Virus record (IMG/VR): IMGVR_UViG_3300036766_000363
Location: 1 to 60,185 of that record
Source: a virus
Direction: 5' to 3' (one strand)
Length of the DNA: 60,185 bases
Below, piece by piece: positions 44,106 to 51,600 of the stretch. The notes under the pieces are model-generated. The model saw only the letters and a program-made list of their open reading frames with translations. It did not search any database and was not told the DNA's origin. The position numbers and the translations under genes are program-made. Numbering within the stretch: the stretch's first letter is position 1; each line of letters opens with the position of its first letter.

Positions 44106-44924
44106 TTACCGATCCTGCCAGACGCGGATGAAGTCCACGTCCGTAACCCGGCTCGATGTCGTGCGCGTCCCAACCAGGAAGTGGGGACGGACCGAAGTCC
44201 CGCCTTGAAGGGCAAGAATAAGGCTCTTGTCAGAACCAGCGACGAGGATGGGGTTCTGGGCCGAGTTGCTGTCGTAGACCCTGCAAAAGGCAGTGTCGCC
44301 GTTCAGTTGGACAACGAGGGTGTACCAGTTTCCCGCCGAAGGCGCCCACGTAGCAAGGTTGACCTTCTGGGCCGTATAGCCGGAGCCAGTAGATACGCCG
44401 ACAAAGGCAGCGGTCTTAAGGGTCTGGTCGGTGTCGAGATGAATGACGGCAATATCCGTAGCGCCGTTGCCGGTCGCAGGGGTGTCCACGTCAGTCACGG
44501 CGGGAAGCGTCTCGTCATCAAGGGCGTCCGTGAAACCAAACTCAAACGTGAAATCGGTCACAACGTCGATCTTGAAACGAATGGCCGCGCCAGCGTTCTT
44601 GTCGCCCGACCAGATCACGTCACCGTTGATGGCGTGATAGCCGTTGTCGGAGCCACCCGTAGCGCCCTGGATAGTTCCGCCAATAGCCGAGGCCCACGCA
44701 AACGTGGTCGCGGTGCCGTCAGCGGCCAGGTTCCAGCGGGTAGTTGAAATCGTGTCGTCAGTGAAGTCGTCTTCAACGTAAACAACGCTGTCTCGGAATT
44801 GCGGATACATCGCCGTAGCGACGCCCTGCGGAGTCCCCATCTTCTCTTGGAAGCGGGTGCCACCAGGGACCATCGTGGTTCCATGCTTTGCGCCGTACTC
44901 GGCGCCATTAACGATCTTAGCCAA
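44106..44924 (-). CDS. Capsid-associated or fibre protein with concanavalin-like fold, 272 aa
   Basis: ATG at 44924. The centre reads like a LamG/concanavalin domain (DDFTDDTISTTRWNLAADGT, AAIRFKIDVVTDFTFEFGFT, SAGNWYTLVVQLNGDTAFCR). The first 50 residues are Gly-rich and may dock to the particle. Promoter-like word upstream at 44985. Likely a head decoration or fibre. Inferred. Confidence 0.7.
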   Translation of the reverse strand: MAKIVNGAEYGAKHGTTMVPGGTRFQEKMGTPQGVATAMYPQFRDSVVYVEDDFTDDTISTTRWNLAADGTATTFAWASAIGGTIQGATGGSDNGYHAINGDVIWSGDKNAGAAIRFKIDVVTDFTFEFGFTDALDDETLPAVTDVDTPATGNGATDIAVIHLDTDQTLKTAAFVGVSTGSGYTAQKVNLATWAPSAGNWYTLVVQLNGDTAFCRVYDSNSAQNPILVAGSDKSLILALQGGTSVRPHFLVGTRTTSSRVTDVDFIRVWQDR

Positions 44925-44979
44925 TTTGTCGGCCTACCTTTCTTTTCGGCAGGCCCGCTCCATCACGGAGACGGGCCGA

Positions 44980-45038
44980 CACAGTATGTCAAGTAGTAGT
45001 ATACGGTAGATCCGCACACAACTACAGTTGTCAAGCCC
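44980..45038 (-). promoter_or_regulatory. Late promoter-like region
   Basis: Minus strand: CCCCTTGACA then the palindrome ACAACTAC...AGTTGT (about 45018-45032), then CCGTATACTACTACTTGACATACTG. The GTATACTNCTACTTGACATA word is shared with the region before 35173. TATACT as -10 would start the 272-aa gene operon. Confidence 0.5.
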
Positions 45039-45947
45039 CTAGGAAAGGGCTTCGATGTACTTGAGGGTGTCGTCCGCCGTCAGCTTTGTGAAGTTGGGCG
45101 GCATGGGAACGTTGTTGGCCTTGAGCCACTGCCACATATGCTTCCGCTGCCAGGTCATGTCGGGCTTGCCGGAAATGTCAAAGGTGACATTCTTGGCGGG
45201 CATGACATCTTGAGTGTCGTTGAACACCTGTGGCTGCGGCTGCATCTGGTTAACCATGATCATCGCCTGAGCCATGATCTGGGCCATCTGCTGGGCGTCG
45301 AAGTTGTTCCCGCCACCGCTACCGGACTGAGCGGCAAACATGCTGCTCGCGGCGAGGAGGGCTTCCTGGTTCTGCTTGCCTACGGCTTCGGCCGCAACGG
45401 CGTCCTCGTGGGCAGCGGTGATGTGCTGGTGCAGAGAGGTCTCCGCGTCGAGCTTGCCCCAGCCGTGGAACAACCGTTCGCCACCGGGGCCATCGCCCTG
45501 GCAGCCATACGGGCAGGCCACGTCTACGGCGTTCTCAGCCACGTCAGGACGGGCAGACCTCACCTTGGGGTCACGGTGCCCGAGGAGTACGACAATCTGC
45601 TGGCCGGGCATGATGTAGTCACCCCTCGGCCCGAAGTCGCCGTTGTCGTCACGGGCGGTAAGTCCGCCGTTCTTCATAAACTTGCGGAACTTCGACCGCC
45701 CAACGGTCATGCTGTCGAAGGCGGTACTGCCAACCTCTTCATAGCCAAACGAGTCAGGAAGTTCCTTCCATCGCTTGATCTGAATGTGGCGCTGGTAGTC
45801 GAAGGCATCGGACTGGACGCGAGGCCCAACGGCCACATGCCCGTCCGGCTTCTTCCAATACTTGAGTTCCTTGTTCTTGCGACCGCCATCGGTCAGGTTG
45901 GCAATCGGTTCGTCTCCCCACAGGGAGCCACTAGATTCGTCGGCCAC
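45039..45947 (-). CDS. Virion or assembly protein, 302 aa
   Basis: GTG at 45947 with AAGGAG ten nt upstream; the longer frame from 46097 is the shadow of the previous gene. VACPYGCQGDGPGGERLFHG may bind zinc; a Met/Gln-rich helical segment (AQIMAQAMIMVNQMQPQPQ) and a C-terminal basic Trp-rich helix (WQRKHMWQWLKANN) follow. Not recognised. Downstream of the capsid gene, so a head-related role is likely. Confidence 0.68.
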   Translation of the reverse strand: MADESSGSLWGDEPIANLTDGGRKNKELKYWKKPDGHVAVGPRVQSDAFDYQRHIQIKRWKELPDSFGYEEVGSTAFDSMTVGRSKFRKFMKNGGLTARDDNGDFGPRGDYIMPGQQIVVLLGHRDPKVRSARPDVAENAVDVACPYGCQGDGPGGERLFHGWGKLDAETSLHQHITAAHEDAVAAEAVGKQNQEALLAASSMFAAQSGSGGGNNFDAQQMAQIMAQAMIMVNQMQPQPQVFNDTQDVMPAKNVTFDISGKPDMTWQRKHMWQWLKANNVPMPPNFTKLTADDTLKYIEALS

Positions 45948-46491
45948 GGTCTCTTTTCTCCTTAATCGCTGTCTGCAACGCTGCTGGCAGCAATTCAAAT
46001 GGCATGTGACCTTCGTCCAGTCCCGGCCTATCCTCTTCAATCGCCATCGCCCTGCCATCAATAAGCAGTGCGGGCTGGAGGAAATGCAGGACTGCAACCC
46101 AGTCCATTAGTCCTTCTCCCAATCGAGCATCGTGATCGAACGCGGTGCCCATGTTGGTAGCGTCGTCTACGTCCCCCTGGAAGGGAGACAGTTCAAAACG
46201 GAGGGGCAAAGCCTCCCCGGTTTTCCCACGGAGAATCCGCGCGCAACACGCCTGCTCCGGCAGGGGCCGGTTCTTTGGGACAACCTCTAGAAACTTCCAG
46301 TGGCGTACCCGTTCATACAGGTCGATGGCATGCTTGATTGTGGGGTAGGCGTAGATAGCAAGAAGCGCCTGTTGCATCTTCTCGTCCTTGCCCGTGAGCA
46401 TTTCGGCAGGGGCGATGAACCGCTCCCTTACCTCTGTCGGCAACCATTGGGTATCTGGCACCACGTTGAGCCAGCTACGTTCGTCTGCCAA
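45931..46491 (-). CDS. Virion or assembly protein, 186 aa
   Basis: Start taken as TTG 46491 with AAAGGAAC upstream (the TTG at 46506 is an alternative). Mixed acidic protein (LNVVPDTQWLPTEVRERFIA, GEALPLRFELSPFQGDVDDA). No family recognised. Ends inside the start of the 302-aa gene. Confidence 0.65.
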   Translation of the reverse strand: MADERSWLNVVPDTQWLPTEVRERFIAPAEMLTGKDEKMQQALLAIYAYPTIKHAIDLYERVRHWKFLEVVPKNRPLPEQACCARILRGKTGEALPLRFELSPFQGDVDDATNMGTAFDHDARLGEGLMDWVAVLHFLQPALLIDGRAMAIEEDRPGLDEGHMPFELLPAALQTAIKEKRDRGRRI

Positions 46492-46512
46492 ACCAGTTCC
46501 TTTCAAACATCA

Positions 46513-46532
46513 GGGCCGAGACATCTCAGCCC
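46513..46532. terminator. Strong hairpin downstream of the capsid gene
   Basis: GGGCCGAGA and TCTCAGCCC pair (9 bp with one G-U) around CA. No T run follows. It precedes the 186-aa gene start and could slow transcription or protect the upstream capsid mRNA from 3' decay. Confidence 0.4.
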
Positions 46533-46570
46533 CAATGCTGCTAATTGTCTATGATTTAACAATCCTACAC

Positions 46571-46596
46571 GGTGTGGCAATAAACATCACCACACC
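46571..46596. terminator. Hairpin after the major capsid gene
   Basis: GGTGTGG (46571-46577) pairs with CCACACC (46590-46596). It lies 12 nt after the capsid stop. Position fits a partial terminator or mRNA-stabilising hairpin that gives the capsid gene its high expression relative to downstream genes. Confidence 0.45.
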
Positions 46597-46607
46597 AGAC
46601 ATTATTG

Positions 46608-47486
46608 TCAAACTCCCTTTAGCCAGCAGACGGCCTCGTCAGTCGCCGTAATATTCTCCGGCGTCTCACTGTAGCGGTCAACCTCAGAATAGCCGTACAC
46701 CTTCTCCGCAGCCACCACTTCCTTGAGGCCAAGGGCGATGGATTCGTTCCAAATCTTCGTGTCGAGGGCAACGATCAGCGCGATGCTGGACTTGCTGACA
46801 AGGCCGTTATCGTGCTGCCCGGCAGCCGGTGACGTGATCAGGTTCGACTTAACGATTGGGGAGCCCATGAACATCTGGATGTCACCAGAGGTACTGGACT
46901 TCACGGCGTTGGCGTCGCCCCGGTATGACGCATGGGTGAAGCTGTCCATCTTGTGGAGAGCAATCCGCTGCGCGGGGGAGAAGAACCAGGTGGCGCTTTC
47001 CATTCCATAACCGGAGTCGTCGAGGTACTGGACCGCGCGAAGCAGGTTATCGAAGGTCAATTCGACACCGAGGGTGCCGACGCTCTGGGAGAACGAGGCG
47101 AAGAGGGCCGCAAGGTTCACATCGGTTGCGCGCGCAAACGCATAACCGATCTTGCTGGTCATCTTGCCCTTGAGGTCGTGGTTGTTCAACACGTTCACAA
47201 TGTTTTCCACTGCGAACGCGGTGCCCTGGTGGACGTTGATTGAGATGGTCTGCTCGGTGTCGGTGTATGCCTTGGGCGTCAGGTCTGACCCGGCGTTCTT
47301 GGTCTCCACCGTAAGGTTAGGAATACGCGCCTTGCGGTACGTGTCCCCAAACCCCTTGAACTCCCAACTACGATCGACTCGCCCTGCGATTTCGATCTTG
47401 AATTCCTCGGCAGACAGCACATCCGTCATAAAGACATCAGGGATGTGTTTGTCGGCGGTCGTGACATTCATGTTGCTACTGGCCAA
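46608..47486 (-). CDS. Major capsid protein
   Basis: 292 aa, TTG at 47486 with AAGGA upstream. N-arm, then EIAGRVDRSWEFKGFGDTYR and a P-domain-like stretch (PNLTVETKNAGSDLTPKAYT), a long helix (VNVLNNHDLKGKMTSKIGYA, FARATDVNLAALFASF), ATWFFSPAQRIALHKMDSFT and a C-terminal strand (GYSEVDRYSETPENITATDE). Length and order fit HK97-fold coats of short-tailed phages. It lies directly after the scaffold-like gene and before strong hairpins. Evidence is pattern plus position. Confidence 0.82.
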   Translation of the reverse strand: MASSNMNVTTADKHIPDVFMTDVLSAEEFKIEIAGRVDRSWEFKGFGDTYRKARIPNLTVETKNAGSDLTPKAYTDTEQTISINVHQGTAFAVENIVNVLNNHDLKGKMTSKIGYAFARATDVNLAALFASFSQSVGTLGVELTFDNLLRAVQYLDDSGYGMESATWFFSPAQRIALHKMDSFTHASYRGDANAVKSSTSGDIQMFMGSPIVKSNLITSPAAGQHDNGLVSKSSIALIVALDTKIWNESIALGLKEVVAAEKVYGYSEVDRYSETPENITATDEAVCWLKGV

Positions 47487-47528
47487 CTATTTATCCTTGG
47501 TGAACTACTTTGTGCGCGTCACCCACGC

Positions 47529-48548
47529 TTATACGTCAACAACAATCAGGCCCGCTTGAACGGCTGCCTGGAAGGCGTCTCCATCGGGCCAGCGAGCCAG
47601 CCGTTCTGGAGGAGACATTCTGCGGACTTCTGAAAGGTTGATCTTTGTCTTGCTCCCTACTGAGGAGCCTGCGGACAAATCGGGCGACGCTTCGGCCAGT
47701 CTGGGATTAGCCCGCGCGGGAGCCGGGGCAATAGCCGTGGCTACCAGGGCGGCGGGAGCAGGTGCTACCTGTGCTACGGGAGCCGGTTGGGGCCGGGGGG
47801 CGGCTGACTGACGTGCCTTAAGCGTGTCAGAGCCGAGTGCCGACTGGAACCTGGCGAAGGCCCGTTGCGGGGTCAACATCACCCCGGCATCATCGTGGTC
47901 GAAGAACCCGTGGTCGTTTGTTTGATGTACGGGGCAAGAGACGAACCTAAGTCCCTCTTGCGTTTGAGGCTGCATACCGAGTGCAACGCGATACTGGTCC
48001 AGCCGCCCGGCAGGAAGGACCGCTTCCGCAGATTCAAACACGTCTTCCGCTGCGTCTATCCAACCCTGTGCCTCGCGAATAACCGCTACGTCCGGCGCCT
48101 GCGCGTGGATAGTCTCGGCATATTTCCTGGCAAAGGCTGGCTCGTCGCGGAACCGGCGTTCGACCTCTTCGGGGTCCATTTCCTTGATCTGGCGCTTCTC
48201 AAGTTCGAGTCGCACGGCATCCCGTTCGACCTCAATTTCCCTGAGCTTGGCTTCCCATTCGCGTTTTGCCTTCCGCCCGCCGTAAGTGTTCACGGCGTTA
48301 CGAAGGTCTGCGTCCTCGTCGATTAGGCGGCGCAAGTCCTGGTGAAGGGATGCACGGCTAATCTTGATGAACTGCGTTTCGTCCTCAGCCACCGGGGGAG
48401 TAGACTCTACAACAGGCTCAGGCGTAGTAACCGGCTCGGGATCGGGCACAACTACTTCGGTCGTGTCGTCCAGAACAACAGGTTCTGCGGCGGCCTTTGC
48501 AGCAGCTTCCTCTGCCTCAAGCAGGCGAGGATCTTTTTCTGCGCTCAA
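47529..48548 (-). CDS. Scaffolding protein
   Basis: 339 aa, TTG at 48548 with AGGAGG upstream. Acidic N-terminal third (Glu/Pro/Val-rich), a central charged coiled coil (GGRKAKREWEAKLREIEVER, DAVRLELEKRQIKEMDPEEV) and an Ala/Pro-rich C-terminal part with a final basic region. It sits immediately upstream of the capsid gene, the usual place of a scaffold that guides procapsid assembly. Contains FVSCPVHQTNDHGFFDHDD, unusual for a scaffold and perhaps a metal site. Confidence 0.72.
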   Translation of the reverse strand: MSAEKDPRLLEAEEAAAKAAAEPVVLDDTTEVVVPDPEPVTTPEPVVESTPPVAEDETQFIKISRASLHQDLRRLIDEDADLRNAVNTYGGRKAKREWEAKLREIEVERDAVRLELEKRQIKEMDPEEVERRFRDEPAFARKYAETIHAQAPDVAVIREAQGWIDAAEDVFESAEAVLPAGRLDQYRVALGMQPQTQEGLRFVSCPVHQTNDHGFFDHDDAGVMLTPQRAFARFQSALGSDTLKARQSAAPRPQPAPVAQVAPAPAALVATAIAPAPARANPRLAEASPDLSAGSSVGSKTKINLSEVRRMSPPERLARWPDGDAFQAAVQAGLIVVDV

Positions 48549-48624
48549 TGTAAGTACCTCCTGAGTACGCAGTTACTATAACATGACTTATGTCAAGCAG
48601 GTAGTTAACCGAGTTGTCAAGGGG
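48549..48624 (-). promoter_or_regulatory. Capsid operon promoter region
   Basis: Minus strand: CCCCTTGACA, then CTGCTTGACATAAGTCATGTTATAGTAAC. TGTTATAGT is an extended -10 (TGT + TATAGT) lying about 30 nt before the AGGAGG site. The paired TTGACA elements also precede 44924 and 159. It would drive scaffold and capsid at high level. Confidence 0.55.
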
Positions 48625-51600
48625 CTAGTCGGTCTCGAACGACCCGCCGTAGATTTCGAACATCTGGTCGTAAGTATAAGAGTCGTTGAGCCAAGCAAGT
48701 TCCCTCGGGTGAGCCTGCTTATACATAAAGTAATCCCCATTCAGGTGGGTAAAGCCGAAACTGTCTGCCTTGCGTCCATCGGCAATGGACTGCGCGGCAA
48801 GCTGCGCCGCGTGGATCTTGATAACGTCCTCTATTTGGGCAGGGGGAATTCCTTCGTTCTCAAGGATGACCATGGCAGATTTAGCCCAGTCCATCTTTTC
48901 AAATGACTTCGCCAGTGCAGGCGCATCCTTTGGATTACGCTTTACGCCGACCAATACTTCTAGCTTCTCAAGCTCAGTCTCTTCAACGCCAGAGGTAAGT
49001 CCGTCGTAATGCGGCATCTTCTCGCGGTCAAAGTAGCCATCCCCGCCAAGCTTCTGCATAGCCTTGATGTACGCCTTGCGCTCGGGAGACTTGTTGGTTG
49101 AGAACACGTCGTTCACGTAGGACAACGCAACCCCGCCGTTCTCCTTGAGCCACGCATCCTGCTTAACCCTGGTGGCGTCGTAGTCGGGATTACCATCCTC
49201 CGCCTCAACAAAGGTGTCGATGTAGGAAGCCACCCAGTAATCCAGCGAACCCTTGGGCGGGTCGCTGCGAATAAATCCTTCCATCTTCCCTTCGGCCTTT
49301 ACCCTGGCAAGATCGTTGATGCGCGAACCATCGTCCTTCCACTTACCCACAAGTTCTTTGCCTGATCTGAACTGAGCATCATTGGCCGCGCTCTTCCCGT
49401 CCTTGTCGGCCTTGATGGCTCGCAATTCCTCGGAGACCTTGCCATGAACCTCGGGCTTCTTGTCGGGGTTCTTCTCGGCAAAGATGGCCTTATAGAGCGG
49501 GTCGTTCGCAGGACGATCCTCTTTCGGATACTCCTGCCCGTCACTCAACTTCGGCTGCCAATTCTTATAGCTTTCTTTAATGGCAATGTCGTAGTTGTTC
49601 TTAGTCTGAACATTCACGCCAATACCAAGGTAGGAAGGAAGTGTCCCAAGTGCCTGCCTGAGGCCCCATTCCTTGTACGCCTCCGCCATTTCTACTGGCG
49701 AAAGAGGGCCAATAAGTCCCTTCACAATGCTGAGGGGGTCACGCTTAACCGGGTCGTTGTTGAAGTCACGACCTGACGTTTGATCCCATATCATGGACGG
49801 GACGGGGGCCGCCTTGCCTCGAAGGAACCTAGCGGCAGGTGAGACCGCAGGGCCGTACGTCTTCCCCCCAATACTAGGGCCAACACGATCTATGTCGTAA
49901 TTTCGCCCACTGCTGCTCGAATACTTTTCTGCGGTTATGGTTTGAATAAGCATCTTGGCAATCTGGATATTCCCACCCCATGGGTCATAGCTCTGTGGCC
50001 CAATATTTATATTGCCGAACGTCCCACTGTTGGGATTAAGATCGACCTTCCCTCCTAGCTTCCCATCCGAAACCTCGTACATCATCTGCATGAAGCCCAG
50101 CATGGCGGCTGTCCCAGCGAAATACGTGACGAGTTCTCGAATCGCTTCTTTGCGAAGGTACTGGTCCGTAATGGCAAGTTTCGTTGCGCGGGCAAGAAAC
50201 TCGGGACGAGAAATCACAAAGCGAGGAGCAAAGAAAATCATATTCAAGAGCGTATTCTGTGACTTGAAGAACTCCTTCAACGAGCCACTACCAGTGTTAG
50301 CGGCAATCATCTTGGCAAGATCCTTTGCCCGCTTCGCCCCCTCATCCCCGGACCTGGCCGCAACGGGCAAATTGTCCCAAACACTGTCGAACCAGTAGGC
50401 GCGAACCGTATTCATAAAGACTGCGGCCTGCCTGCCCGAGGAGGCTATTATCTCTCCAGGGTTAAGGCTGTTTAGCGAAACTCGATGCCCCCTGATGTCC
50501 ACGCCAGCGGCGGTAAGTCCCTTCTTAATAGTCGAACCAATCTTAGGAAGATTACCGAGGCTCATCTTCTCTATCCACCCGGCAGAGACCCCTTCGTTTG
50601 AAAACTCACCAGCACCGCCATGAATATCATTCATCGGCAGTCCAGCATCCTTGGCTATACCGGCATTAGGGCGAGTGTTGATCTCATCCATCGCAGCCTT
50701 GGCGCCGTCCACATCGGCCCATGCAGGCCAGCCCTTCTTCACGCCATCCCACCAAATAGCCGGGTGGGCATAGAGCGCGCCAGCGCCCTGTCGAAGAAGC
50801 AGGGAAATGTCGTATGCTGCCTTCGCGCCCTTTGTCCCAATGACCCCTTGGGCCATCCAGTGCCCGGACTTTTGCGTAAGCCTGATTCCCCAATTTCGCT
50901 CCGCCAGTTCTACGGCCTTGTCAGTGTCGATGGGCGCAGGTGTGGGTTCGGGAGGCAAGACGCGCCTTTCGCTTCGAGCGGCCGGGTGACTCTTGCGATA
51001 TTCCTGCACCCTACCATCCGCTTCATTGGCACGAGCCCGCGCCTCACTGGCCCACGTCCGCGCGTCGCTGGCCCCGAGCATCGACGATTGGGCATTTTGT
51101 GACGAATACTTGGACGACCTCTTGGCTGCGCGTTCAAGATCCGTCGCTGCTCGTTCTAGTTTTGTTGCCTCGGCATCAAGACGACGCCACTCATCAAGAA
51201 GGGTTACATACGTGGGTTCGGGCGTAGCGCCCGCCCCCGCATCCACCTTCGGTCGGAACTGGGCGTCCAGATCGTTGAGCTTCTTAAGTTCTGCGTCAGC
51301 AGCCAGCCGAAGATTGGCAGCCTCGGCGGCCGCGCCCTGGTCGGCGGCCCCAGCCAACTTCTGGTCCCATGGCTTCCTGCGCTCAGCCGCAGCCTTAAGC
51401 GTTTCCGTCACCCTCGGCCTACGATCTCTCTTAGTCGCCTCCCATTCACCCCGCGACTGACCAACGGCTCGCCGCTCCGCTTCACTGGCCGCTTCGTCCG
51501 CAGCCTTCCATGAAGCCAGCGCCTCATCCTTCTGTGAGAGCAGGTCAACGGGGGTGGACGGGCCATTGTCAAGAGCGTCGGTAACCCCTCGACCCGGAAG

